Part shown: positions 44,701-47,195 of the stretch, piece after piece
Numbering within the stretch: the stretch's first letter is position 1
How the letters are laid out: each line of letters starts with the position of its first letter
DNA from: Plutella xylostella
Lineage: Eukaryota; Arthropoda; Insecta; Lepidoptera; Plutellidae
NCBI RefSeq assembly: GCF_932276165.1
Contig: NC_064006.1
Location: 1,736,001 to 1,800,000, forward strand
Length of the DNA: 64,000 nt
Reading direction: 5' to 3'
Translations under genes and position numbers: made by a program
The notes under the pieces: model-generated
The model's database searches: none
The model's input: the letters and a program-made list of their open reading frames with translations, nothing else
What the model was told of the DNA's origin: nothing

Positions 44701-47195
44701 ATCGAGACATAGTAAAGTTTGTCATATCGATAAAGCTTCGTTATCTACGTCGATAAAAAGTTCCTAGTTTAATGCACGTTCCACTTATCACAGCGCTGTA
44801 TTTATGGTGAATCAAGATATGGTAACTTTTATCTATGTTGCGACATAGTAGATCGTCGACGCGTCAATAACTAACCCATGCAGCGGCAGCTGGATATCCA
44901 ATATGGATACATAAAGCCTGGGTGGGATTCGAACCCGCGTCTCCTTGTTTCGGAAGCAGATTCAGGTGCTATAAAATGGAAATAAAATACTATATAAAAT
45001 GCTATAAAAAATTTCCATATTTTTATTTTACCTATACATTTTGTATACAATAAAGTTTTTAATAAATTAACAAGAATTGTCTATGTAAAATTCAACAAAT
45101 ATTTTATTTCTGTCTTCCAGGAAGCTCATTCGACAGCGTGTACTCGGCCGAGGAGGTTTACGCCGACAGCAACTCATCTCACAGTTCCAGCAAATCTTCC
45201 GACTCGGATAAGACTCAAAGGTAATATATGTAGATTGTAACATACAATACAACGTATTGGTATACATTTACATACATTTATTTTGTCAATGTTTGAATGA
45301 CGGCGGAGAAAATAACAGTTGCCGCTGGAATGGCTTAGACTGCTAGTCGTAAATAGGAAAGGATGATGGTAATAGTAAAGCATCTTACACTTTACATTTA
45401 TCTGTCAAAATACCGTTTTAAACGCCCGTAAAATATACGTTTGAAACTTTTTTACGATAATGTCTATACATTTTGTATTTCAGGTTGTCACGCAACAGAC
45501 AGCTCCTAGAGCAGGGCCAGAGTTCAGGACAGAGACGGAAGAGCGTGGACGTGGTGCGAGCGAGGGAGAGGCAGATACAGTCGGTGTCCACTAGCGATCT
45601 GCCGCACTGTCATACGGAGGTTAGTAAGGATTTTAATAACCTTGTATTTAAACAATTTACCGATATAGATTTTAAATTGGAAATTATTACTTTGTCAAGT
45701 ACAACTATGACTATTTGTGGCTCTGAAACGGGTAGACCGATTCATAATGCAATCAATATAATATTTACTAACAATATGTGTACGCCTTCCTCACATATTC
45801 CATAAGTTATTCCTCCACCCAAAGTTTGCCGGGAAAAGATCGCTTTTATGGATAAGGCCGTCTATTGTGTAATTTTCGACGTATGAAACAGTAATTTTAT
45901 AATATTTTGTTTAATCAATGAAGTAATATTTTATAGTAATAACAGTAATACTAATGAATTAATTATTTCCATGAATGAATCGCCAACAGGACGGCCCAGA
46001 GCGCATGCCGGAGTGGGTGCCGGACATCGCGGCGCCGGACTGCATGCGCTGCTCCGCGCACTTCACCGCCTTCCGACGGCGACACCACTGCCGGAACTGT
46101 GGTATGTAGAGTGTTTTAGAGCTAAATAAGGTTAATTAGGTGTAATACGTGCCCGAAAACGTGTTCCGATTAAAAAAAATCACGTTAAAATACGAGATCG
46201 CTGCCTAGAAGGAAAAAAATGCAGGGGTTCCCCAAGGTACTCTACTTAGACCCACGTTCTTTAATTTCTACATTGTTAGTGATTATCGATGTAATTATGA
46301 CTACGGTCGTGTAATCGTGAGGAGGAGAAATGCCGGACATCGCGGCGCCGGACTGCATGCGCTGCTCCGCGCACTTCACCGCCTTCCGACGGCGACACCA
46401 CTGCCGGAACTGTGGTATGTAGAGTGTTTTAGAGCTAAATAAGGTTAATTAGGTGTAATACGTGCCCGAAAACGTGTTCCAATTAAAAAAAATCACGTTA
46501 AAATACGAGATCGCTGCCTAGAAGGAAAAAAATGCAGGGGTTCCCCAAGGTACTCTACTTAGACCCACGTTCTTTAATTTCTACATTGTTAGTGATTATC
46601 GATGTAATTATGATTACGGTCGTGTAATCGTGAGGAGGAGAAATGCCGGACATCGCGGCGCCGGACTGCATGCGCTGCTCCGCGCACTTCACCGCCTTCC
46701 GACGGCGACACCACTGCCGGAACTGTGGTATGTAGACTTATTGTACCACAAAATATGAGTAAATTAGGTGTAGACGCGCTTGCCAGTAAATATTACACGT
46801 AAAAAAACGAAGAAAAAGCCGTAACGGAGAAGGATGTTAGCATAGTTTACAGGGGTTCCCCAAGGTACTGTACTTAAACCCACGTTCTTTGATTTCTACA
46901 TTCTTAGTAAGTATCAATGTAATTATGATTACAATCGTGTAGATAAATGTTAAAGAGTGCCTAACATCGAAAAGCACAGGAATTTCCCCAAGCATCTCCA
47001 CTTAGGACCGTCACATCACTGGAAATTGTACCCATTAATATTTTCTTATTTGTTTCAGGCAAAGTGTTCTGCGCATCTTGCAGCTCAAACTCCATTCCTC
47101 TGCCGCGCTACGGGCAACTGAAGCCGGTTCGAGTTTGCGAAGAATGCTTCACGAACATCGCGACCAACTGCCGCCGAACCGCCTCGTATCGGTGA
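5713..47195 (+). CDS. lst2: Lateral signaling target protein 2 homologue (FYVE domain)
   Basis: Orthologue of C. elegans lst-2 and vertebrate ZFYVE28, an endosomal FYVE protein that promotes EGF-receptor down-regulation (family knowledge). Coding exons: 5713-5775, 14962-15102, 29401-29538, 30054-30244, 30716-30863, 31806-31911, 32576-32725, 34083-34188, 34720-36303, 37645-37746, 38493-38704, 45121-45220, 45484-45619, 45990-46101, 47059-47195. All have AG/GT borders and matching phases, giving 1141 residues. Residues 1-330 form the conserved N-terminal helical domain ([40 protein letters not shown]). Residues 348-875 are acidic, Ser-rich, probably disordered. A second conserved block follows ([18 protein letters not shown]). 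The C-terminal FYVE finger, about 1066-1127, has [16 protein letters not shown] and eight zinc cysteines, so it should bind PI3P on early endosomes. An inner ATG at 5740 is an alternative start. Confidence 0.96.
7858..7930 (+). repeat. tRNA-like (SINE) fragment
   Basis: Contains GGTTCGAATCC, a perfect RNA polymerase III B box, but no matching A box or cloverleaf can be built. It is more likely a SINE remnant than a tRNA gene. Confidence 0.45.
7931..7985 (+). mobile_element. 55-bp retroposed 3' tail with 12-bp target duplication
   Basis: ACAGAAGGCCTA occurs at 7919-7930 and again at 7986-7997. Between them is a 55-bp segment ending in AATAAA and a run of A. This is the signature of target-primed reverse transcription of a severely 5'-truncated LINE or SINE transcript. 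Confidence 0.6.
9659..10171. mobile_element. Element with ~60-bp terminal inverted repeats
   Basis: 9659-9720 (ATTTGTTAGTCGTATACC...) is repeated in reverse complement at 10110-10171 with almost no mismatch. The 390-bp interior carries a loose repeat of TAGCATATTT-like words in both orientations and no ORF. The target duplication is unclear; only AT is shared directly at the borders. Confidence 0.7.
10424..10560 (+). repeat. Dispersed lepidopteran repeat (GTCTGTCTGTCTGT type)
   Basis: Shares long blocks with the opposite-strand copy at 38082-38400: AATGCGAAAGTAACT, GTCTGTCTGTCTGT, CAAAACTACTGAACGGAT and a region around GACCCTGGGAAAGAACATAGG. I recognise this motif set as very abundant in moth and butterfly genomes; the source element is not resolved here. 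Confidence 0.6.
11893..12040 (+). mobile_element. MITE, GGGTTACTC family, copy 1
   Basis: Begins GGGTTACTCTATACTGACG and ends near a complementary AGTGACCCC, so the ends are imperfect inverted repeats. Shared with copies at 14720-14878, 28254-28388 (inverted) and 62676-62806 (inverted), plus a fragment at 18519-18600. Non-coding. Confidence 0.65.
12262..12850 (+). repeat. Dispersed repeat with (ACGGACAG)n tract and inverted ends
   Basis: Starts near AAACCGGCCAAGTGCGAGTC and closes with GCTACGGAACCCT (12832-12844), complementary to AGGGTTCCGTAGC at 12300-12312. A four-unit ACGGACAG microsatellite lies at about 12764-12795. I recognise this arrangement as a very common lepidopteran interspersed repeat; it has no coding capacity. 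Confidence 0.65.
13340..13480 (+). repeat. Dispersed repeat, inverted partner at 23110-23240
   Basis: The words GCTTGCTGCTCCA, GGGGCTAGGCTGGCTGAGCTGAAAT and TTCCACTCGAGAG recur in reverse complement at 23140-23240. Two degraded copies of one interspersed element in opposite orientation. Confidence 0.55.
14720..14878 (+). mobile_element. MITE, GGGTTACTC family, copy 2
   Basis: Same family as 11893-12040, ending shortly before lst2 exon 2. Terminal words GGGTTACTCTATACTGACG and AGTGACCCC are both present. Confidence 0.65.
14962..15102 (+). CDS. lst2: lst2 exon 2
   Basis: Encodes residues 22-68 of the conserved helical domain ([26 protein letters not shown]). TTTTATTCCAG acceptor and AG/GTATGA donor, phase 0-0. 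A degraded partial copy lies 250-340 bp downstream. Confidence 0.95.
15103..15730 (+). repeat. Tandem array downstream of exon 2
   Basis: Three degenerate units share the words ACCCTGAAACAG, GCGCAAGAGTTAGACTAG, GGGACAG and GGTAGGTTGCTGC. The first unit also carries a block (about 15205-15295, CAATGACAGCGCCGTATTTAT ... TTTATCTACGTCGATAG) that is also the core of the intron 11 array near 38.8-39.5 kb and 44.6-44.9 kb. Confidence 0.7.
15366..15445 (+). pseudogene. lst2: Partial copy of lst2 exon 2
   Basis: About 65 of 75 bases match exon 2, including an uninterrupted run that encodes [11 protein letters not shown]. The first bases of the exon, its acceptor, and its donor are missing or altered, so it is not expected to be spliced in. 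It sits inside the tandem array. Confidence 0.85.
15731..17447. other. Intron 2 sequence without recognised features
   Basis: AT-rich intronic DNA. The open frames here are short, start anywhere and resemble no known family. A poly-G/GA run lies at 17167-17186. Confidence 0.6.
17460..17715. repeat. Inverted pair of RTE-type LINE 3' ends
   Basis: 17590-17702 encodes the typical C-terminus of a lepidopteran RTE-like LINE ([18 protein letters not shown]) followed by GATGATGATGATT. The sequence at 17462-17492 is the reverse complement of part of it (GGACATAGGACTCTCCCAAG). Two truncated copies face each other. A third short piece is at 52866-52910. Confidence 0.6.
17847..18012. mobile_element. 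Palindromic MITE (GCGATCACAGGATTCGATAC)
   Basis: Left arm AGCGATCACAGGATTCGATACTA is mirrored by TAGTATCGAATCCTGTGATCGCT on the right; inner arms also pair (ACACAAACATATGGAAAAA with TTTTTTCCATACGTTTGTGT). A longer, decayed relative lies at 31980-32210. No ORF. Confidence 0.7.
18519..18600 (+). mobile_element. MITE, GGGTTACTC family, fragment
   Basis: Matches the middle of the family: AGCTG-CCGTGC-GGCACGTTTAAT-CGA-GAGATAGAGTCGTG. Ends are missing. Confidence 0.5.
18723..18830. mobile_element. Tc1/mariner-type MITE, CAGGGTGTTGC family, copy 1
   Basis: 108-bp element with inverted ends CAGGGTGTTGCAAAA and TTTTTGCAACACCCTG, flanked by TA on both sides. An internally longer copy with the same AAGCCGAAACCTACATGTG core is at 24495-24758. 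Confidence 0.8.
18833..22372 (+). mobile_element. LINE C: non-LTR retrotransposon with intact EN-RT ORF
   Basis: A LINE inserted in lst2 intron 2 in sense orientation. It has a single long ORF (18858-21866), a 480-bp 3' UTR and an AT-rich tail with AATAAA just before about 22372. No gag-type ORF1 precedes the ORF, so either the copy is 5'-truncated between ORF1 and ORF2 or the family lacks ORF1. The left border next to the MITE is approximate. Confidence 0.85.
18858..21866 (+). CDS. LINE endonuclease-reverse transcriptase, 1002 aa
   Basis: Replication protein of a non-LTR retrotransposon: nicks the target and primes reverse transcription on it. Residues about 55-270 form the endonuclease ([51 protein letters not shown]). 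Residues about 480-780 form the RT, with [53 protein letters not shown] and the catalytic YADDTAM. A conserved C-terminal region ([17 protein letters not shown]) follows. All catalytic motifs are present and there is no internal stop, unlike the other LINEs here. Codons run in from 18858, but where translation really starts is uncertain; M at about residue 40 (SMATDF) is possible. CR1/Jockey-like; exact clade not determined. Confidence 0.9.
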   Translation: MVQEVKYATSTYIVKEIDRIWEKSNKKGSLLDSPLVKGSMATDFAEECKGFLLESHNFKVLLYNIRSHTCNFANFLVLLKRLNIVYDVIVLTECWLGKDPHVNSIDGYSHYHSSEYINQNGGVIVYIKNDLQAKITEPPILEADCLNIELSNNFTIIALYRSPSFKNTDKFIESLDIHLSSFQQKSNILLMGDININIMPGGDDKNKNEYLCTTAAHGLAPIITIPTRNDRCIDHILIKSKSKAVALVCKTSMCDHDLPMAFISTNKKTVNSSKRQHLKTDYEAVAEDLKQTDWTDIISSRDVNEATNKFSVLVKNSIDKHTKLVTVSRSKINFKPWITPGLIRCMVHRDRLHLKSRKSPNNATDRLIYTRYRNFYKNVLRKVKAQYENNLLNDCKEHPKKLWNAIKTICEITPKHNPATEIISTQDKHDSINKCNDHFATIGSVLASKIVSLTGKTEIELAALVKSTSTPTSSFFFQPTDPQEISEYIKQLKNESAPGLDGIKSPLIKIICKHIIEPFAHICNLSLSNGCFPEIWKTATVTPIYKAGDKSCPSNYRPISLLSLLSKLLEKIANNRLTSYLEQNNLLSDIQFGFRRGRSTEHAVSQLLDIVTSHLDNGRCCLGAFLDLAKAFDTVSITILTQKLENLGIRGQTLSWFKSYLTNRKQLTKITDTTSDPSAINYGVPQGSILGPTLFIIYMNDISNVLTSNKAKIVCYADDTAMLFSGDDWDETYRQAEIGLTQTATWLSHNLLTLNISKTNYICFHKTKASAPDPALKLKMHMCQHQLQPCSCETIQRLSSLKYLGVILDEKVNFNKHIEYTSDRARKLIHIMRLLRNGAELDTLRNVYMALCQSVLGYCITCWGGASKTSMLILERAQRSILKVMLKKPKRYPTTQIYAACQVLTMRQLFIYRTCLQVHRNTINSTDYPILLSKRTFKLPVHATNTRFAQRFPNFLRPHTYNKAIKHCSMNNATMKEAKDTMKKWLTGLNYDQTEDIICITE
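22373..24494. other. Intron 2 sequence, mostly unassigned
   Basis: AT-rich intronic DNA. The only recognised piece is the inverted partner (about 23110-23240) of the 13340-13480 repeat. No supported coding sequence. Confidence 0.6.
24495..24758. mobile_element. Tc1/mariner-type MITE, CAGGGTGTTGC family, copy 2
   Basis: 264-bp nearly self-complementary element. Both arms contain the GGTATACTAAGCCGAAACC and AAATTCGCGAA words in opposite orientation; ends are CAGGGTGTTGCAAAA and TTTTTGCAACACCCTG; TA flanks both ends. Confidence 0.85.
25161..25519. mobile_element. TA-flanked MITE with long inverted arms
   Basis: Ends CAGTGTGTTGTTTTTC and GAAAAACAACACACTG, flanked by TA. The arms pair over roughly 80 bp each (CGACAAACTTTAAG..., CCCATATGTGG/CATATGGAGG). 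Length 359 bp. The open frame crossing the left arm is a coincidence of the repeat. Confidence 0.8.
26282..26422. mobile_element. Palindromic MITE with TAA target duplication
   Basis: 141-bp near-perfect hairpin: GGGCCTGTTCCACAATG ... CATTGTGGAACAGGCCC, directly flanked by TAA on both sides. A 3-bp TWA duplication with GGG ends points to the PIF/Harbinger superfamily (inference). Confidence 0.85.
26787..26878 (+). other. Two adjacent hairpins, the second pre-miRNA-like
   Basis: 26788-26813 can form a 9-bp stem (CCTCAAGCA/TGCTTGAGG). 26810-26878 can form a stem of about 29 bp with one or two mismatches (GAGGTTCTACAAGATTAC against GTAATCTTGTAGAATCTCC) and a short AT loop. It could be a small RNA precursor or a MITE remnant; no family is recognised. 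Confidence 0.4.
26879..28253. other. Intron 2 sequence without recognised features
   Basis: No coding frame or repeat border that I can support. Confidence 0.55.
28254..28388 (-). mobile_element. MITE, GGGTTACTC family, copy 3 (inverted)
   Basis: Reverse-oriented copy: GGGGTCACTCTA at the left and GTATAGAGTAACCC at the right, with the shared core CACGACTCTATCTCGTTG and CGATTGCACGACAGCTCTCG. Confidence 0.7.
28389..29400. other. End of intron 2
   Basis: AT-rich, no supported gene. The last 60 bp are pyrimidine-rich and serve as the exon 3 acceptor tract. Confidence 0.6.
29401..29538 (+). CDS. lst2: lst2 exon 3
   Basis: Residues 69-114: [15 protein letters not shown] ... [21 protein letters not shown], strongly conserved in the family. 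Acceptor CTCATTCCAG, donor GAG/GTGAGC, phase 0-0. Confidence 0.96.
30054..30244 (+). CDS. lst2: lst2 exon 4
   Basis: Residues 115-177: [39 protein letters not shown]. Acceptor CTCTTTCCAG, donor ACAG/GTATGG, ends in phase 2. Followed by degraded copies of its 3' half. Confidence 0.95.
30285..30530 (+). pseudogene. lst2: Degraded tandem copies of lst2 exon 4
   Basis: 30288-30345 and 30390-30450 match the second half of exon 4 and the first bases of its intron (CTTAGAGAGCAGTGT, GCTTGAGG-TCTTTGA, TATGG-TGTCTCTT), interrupted by a TCTATCTA-rich stretch. A further start (AAAGTACTA-GAGCTCCGAAACTGT) appears at 30487-30520. The donor of the first copy reads AGTTAT instead of GTATGG, so it is not functional. 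The period is about 195 bp. Confidence 0.75.
30716..30863 (+). CDS. lst2: lst2 exon 5
   Basis: Residues 178-227: [20 protein letters not shown] ... GLLTQEQ. Acceptor CACTTCCAG, donor CAG/GTATGG, phase 2-0. Confidence 0.95.
30936..31665. mobile_element. PIF-like MITE remnant interrupted by a LINE fragment
   Basis: 30936-30960 (CCCCTTATTCATAAAAAAGTT) and 31605-31655 (GAACTGTTTTGTCACTCTCTG...AATTTGTTCTTTG) resemble successive parts of the palindromic MITE at 43012-43158. The LINE fragment lies between them. Borders are approximate. Confidence 0.45.
30990..31603 (+). pseudogene. LINE reverse transcriptase C-terminal fragment
   Basis: 5'-truncated non-LTR element. It encodes the region behind the RT domain ([61 protein letters not shown]) and ends at TAG near 31490. 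A short 3' UTR with AATAAATAAAATTATTATTATT follows at 31573-31600. I recognise this protein block as frequent in lepidopteran genomes, where it is the tail of a LINE polyprotein. Confidence 0.8.
31806..31911 (+). CDS. lst2: lst2 exon 6
   Basis: Residues 228-262: [20 protein letters not shown] ... GPLSIDKPP. Acceptor CAATTTCCAG, donor CCAG/GTTGG, phase 0-1. Confidence 0.95.
31925..32215. repeat. Decayed MITE cluster in intron 6
   Basis: Begins with one end of the CAGGGTGTTGC family (31925-31960), then a relative of the 17847-18012 palindrome (AGGATTCGATACTATTTTCGAATC, ACAAATGTCACTTTTGGAACT, GACAGTGACAGTTGACGATAC). A 24-bp inverted pair built on ACCAAACGCTAAACGTATT lies at 32027-32046 and 32104-32124. 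Confidence 0.55.
32576..32725 (+). CDS. lst2: lst2 exon 7
   Basis: Residues 263-312: [36 protein letters not shown], ending in phase 1 with donor TCAG/GTGAG. Acceptor TTTCCCAATTCCAG. First of four copies of its 3' two-thirds. Confidence 0.94.
32961..33080 (+). other. lst2: lst2 exon 7 copy 2 (possible exon)
   Basis: Partial tandem copy encoding [17 protein letters not shown] onward and retaining the TCAG/GTGAG donor. An AG at 32959-32960 would give a 120-nt exon in phase 1-1, able to replace exon 7 or follow it without a frameshift. The upstream sequence has no good pyrimidine tract, so use is doubtful. The residues [11 protein letters not shown] of exon 7 are absent. Confidence 0.4.
33301..33409 (+). 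pseudogene. lst2: lst2 exon 7 copy 3
   Basis: Nearly identical to copy 2 over the coding part and with an intact donor, but the available AG positions (CTATAG, ACTAG) put it out of frame with exon 6 or exon 7. Flanking intron is shared with copy 2 (period 329 bp). Confidence 0.8.
33630..33738 (+). pseudogene. lst2: lst2 exon 7 copy 4
   Basis: As copy 3, exactly 329 bp further on; a few silent-looking differences (TCCCG, GCCTCG, GTGGC). Donor intact, no in-phase acceptor seen. Confidence 0.8.
34083..34188 (+). CDS. lst2: lst2 exon 8
   Basis: Residues 313-347: [34 protein letters not shown]. Acceptor TTCTGTTTGCAG, donor AAAG/GTGAG, phase 1-2. Confidence 0.94.
34237..34352 (-). repeat. LINE 3' UTR fragment
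   Basis: Reverse complement reads GTTGTTTGGTAGAGATTGC ... TTGTTCTTGGTGCAAATAAAG followed by TGTATTGTATTG, a pattern I recognise as the common 3' end of a lepidopteran LINE. No coding part is left. Confidence 0.55.
34720..36303 (+). CDS. lst2: lst2 exon 9 (large, disordered region)
   Basis: 1584-nt exon giving residues 348-875. Acidic and serine/asparagine-rich with no predicted fold; scattered short motifs such as [13 protein letters not shown]. Near its end comes a charged, probably helical stretch ([20 protein letters not shown]), then a lysine/arginine-rich tract ([15 protein letters not shown]) and [20 protein letters not shown]. Acceptor CCCTTTCCAG. Its donor, GATAG/GTTAGTG, is also the left target duplication of a hAT-type insertion. 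Confidence 0.95.
36311..37295. mobile_element. hAT-type non-autonomous element on the exon 9 donor
   Basis: GGTTAGTG occurs at 36303-36310 and 37296-37303, an 8-bp duplication typical of hAT elements. The ends are CAGCTATACTGAAAC and the complement of GTTGAGTACCAATG, weak inverted repeats of the CAnnnnTACTnAA kind. GC-rich GGCCCGC clusters lie just inside each end. Longer subterminal arms (about 36390-36570 and 36990-37160) pair imperfectly: ACGCCAACGAATTATCCAATC against GATTGGATAATTCGTTGGCG. No transposase frame is intact. Confidence 0.85.
37642..37647 (+). promoter_or_regulatory. lst2: NAGNAG tandem splice acceptor
   Basis: CAGCAG after a pyrimidine-rich TTGTTTGCTTT. Either AG keeps the frame; the products differ by one Ser. 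Confidence 0.7.
37645..37746 (+). CDS. lst2: lst2 exon 10
   Basis: Residues 876-909: [35 protein letters not shown]. The acceptor is a tandem CAGCAG (37642-37647), so use of the second AG would simply drop one serine. Donor TTCAA/GTGAG, phase 2-2. Confidence 0.92.
37850..38080. repeat. Inverted-repeat element in intron 10
   Basis: GATCAACTTTTGTTCTACGA near 37900 pairs with TCGTAGAACAAAAGTTGTTC near 38025. The right part (GAATGACCCCCTGAGTCACCC, GGCTTAGTATACCCTTT) is shared with the MITEs at 53476 and 24495. Confidence 0.6.
38082..38400 (-). repeat. Dispersed lepidopteran repeat with internal tandem duplication
   Basis: Opposite-strand relative of 10424-10560 (TAAAAAGTAGCCTATGTTCT, GGTCTAGACCGTATGTATACC). 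About 105 bp (CTAGACCG ... ATTAGTTAGGA) is directly repeated at 38180-38284 and 38285-38398, the second with two extra GACA units. Confidence 0.7.
38493..38704 (+). CDS. lst2: lst2 exon 11
   Basis: Residues 910-980: [39 protein letters not shown], then an acidic proline-rich tract ([20 protein letters not shown]). Acceptor CCTCCCCACAG, donor AATG/GTTAG, phase 2-1. Two degraded copies of its 3' half follow. Confidence 0.94.
39181..39267 (+). pseudogene. lst2: lst2 exon 11 copy 2 (degraded)
   Basis: Matches the 3' part of exon 11: AACATACT, GTGTTCCTGATGA, CCGGAGCCG, GCGAGTACGAGCC, GAGGACCAGG, ACAGAATG/GTTAGTA. The donor is intact, the acceptor and 5' third are absent, and CACTGAGG introduces a stop in the exon frame. 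Confidence 0.8.
39611..39702 (+). pseudogene. lst2: lst2 exon 11 copy 3 (degraded)
   Basis: Second partial copy, closer to copy 2 than to exon 11 (ACTTGGGCGGTGTTCC, GCATACAGAATG/GTTAGTAC). Donor intact, no acceptor. Confidence 0.8.
39992..41941 (+). mobile_element. Gag-only (ORF1-only) retroposon
   Basis: Flanked by AATTT (39987-39991 and 41942-41946). It has a 160-bp leader, one intact gag-like ORF (40151-41362), a 550-bp 3' UTR and a 3' end AATAAATTTATTCTTATTC with repeated TTATTC units. No endonuclease or RT is present, although the element looks complete at both ends. The form is that of an ORF1-only LINE derivative; an internally deleted copy with a lost ORF2 is the alternative. Confidence 0.75.
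40151..41362 (+). CDS. LINE ORF1 (gag-like, CCHC zinc knuckles), 403 aa
   Basis: RNA-binding nucleocapsid-like protein of a non-LTR retrotransposon. The N-terminus is Pro/Ala-rich (residues 1-27), followed by a helical stretch. Residues about 190-310 form an RRM/PRE-C2HC-like region ([31 protein letters not shown]). Three cysteine-histidine clusters follow: [28 protein letters not shown] and a looser [20 protein letters not shown]. This arrangement is typical of R1- and Jockey-group ORF1. The frame is intact over its whole length although the surrounding LINE B is dead, consistent with a later insertion. ATG at 40151 has an A at -3. Confidence 0.85.
   Translation: MSASTPRSPPTAPAAAPPAPPATSPHRECAQILSTPEIQDYMNRIDCCLNAICAIATEGKLNTDQKIRIHNLCRKVGSETSHIAVLYQALGQNTRQAYTALDAVQDKNNLSQKLEDLKCIISEAPKSHPGTSTFADILKKGPLPHIQPNHSSSVAIYPSDRNKSSEDTKSLVQKIISPNDMKLHVTGLRKTRNGGVIISTDTKEDIEKLKQSKQLTTSGLTIDEPHKRKPRVAIIGVPVKMQDSEVFNYLYHQNLADKLQDTTQESFMNSIKLSHKSGMRDAKTCNFIVEVPALIRNALIAQGRVFLNWSSCPVKDFTIVTRCYKCQQYGHAAKSCRETVATCGHCGERGHVQSECTKKAEPPKCATCLHFNKPCNHKTGDAECPAKLIAQKRYIASINYEDV
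43012..43158. mobile_element. Palindromic MITE with TTA target duplication
   Basis: 147-bp hairpin: CCCCCTTATTCATAGAAAAG against CTTCTCTATGAATAAGGGGG, with the inner arms TTTTAACTAATAAACTG and CAGTTTATTAGTTAAAA. TTA at 43009-43011 and 43159-43161. Removing it and one TTA rejoins the LINE B RT just before YADD. PIF/Harbinger-like by its TWA duplication. Confidence 0.88.
43675..43975 (-). mobile_element. 301-bp reverse-oriented retroposed 3' end
   Basis: GCTAT at 43670-43674 and 43976-43980. The insert begins with (TTTA)n, the complement of a (TAAA)n tail, and is otherwise A-rich on this strand, so it is a 5'-truncated LINE 3' end in minus orientation. It interrupts the LINE B C-terminal region. 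Confidence 0.7.
44583..44960 (+). repeat. Tandem array in intron 11, right part
   Basis: Continuation of the 38760-39781 array (GCACGTTCCA, GTATTTATGGCGAATCGAGA, CATGCAGCGGCAGCTG) and again a minus-strand B box (GGATTCGAACCC near 44926-44937). Confidence 0.75.
45121..45220 (+). CDS. lst2: lst2 exon 12
   Basis: Residues 981-1013: [32 protein letters not shown]. Acceptor TCTGTCTTCCAG, donor AAAG/GTAAT, phase 1-2. Confidence 0.93.
45484..45619 (+). CDS. lst2: lst2 exon 13
   Basis: Residues 1014-1059: [39 protein letters not shown]. Acceptor TTTGTATTTCAG, donor GAG/GTTAG, phase 2-0. Confidence 0.92.
45990..46101 (+). CDS. lst2: lst2 exon 14 (first half of FYVE domain)
   Basis: Residues 1060-1096: [37 protein letters not shown]. 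Contains the WxxD and R(R/K)HHCRxCG signatures and four zinc cysteines. Acceptor CGCCAACAG, donor TGTG/GTATG, phase 0-1. Followed by two near-identical partial copies. Confidence 0.95.
46333..46414 (+). other. lst2: FYVE exon copy 2 (possible exon)
   Basis: Repeats exon 14 from [12 protein letters not shown] to HHCRNC with an intact donor, 313 bp downstream. It lacks the EWV residues, hence the tryptophan of the WxxD motif. All nearby AG sites (46319-46330 region, GTGAGGAGGAG) would give a phase 1-1 exon, so serial inclusion after exon 14 keeps the frame. The pyrimidine tract is poor. Confidence 0.4.
46646..46727 (+). other. lst2: FYVE exon copy 3 (possible exon)
   Basis: Same as copy 2, exactly 313 bp on, identical over the coding part. 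Its downstream intron diverges after GTATGTAGA. Confidence 0.4.
47059..47195 (+). CDS. lst2: lst2 exon 15 (second half of FYVE domain, stop)
   Basis: Residues 1097-1141: [31 protein letters not shown] and a short tail ending in ASYR. Supplies the RVC motif and the last four zinc cysteines. TGA at 47193-47195. Acceptor TTATTTGTTTCAG. Confidence 0.95.

Larger units (their letters stand above)
46102..46727 (+). repeat. Tandem 313-bp exon-intron duplication behind exon 14
   Basis: Introns 46102-46332 and 46415-46645 are identical but for a few substitutions (for example GACTACGG against GATTACGG), indicating recent duplication. A decayed relative of the intron (GGGGTTCCCCAAGGTACT...ACCCACGTTCTTTGATTTC) continues after copy 3 at 46850-46915. 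Confidence 0.9.
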
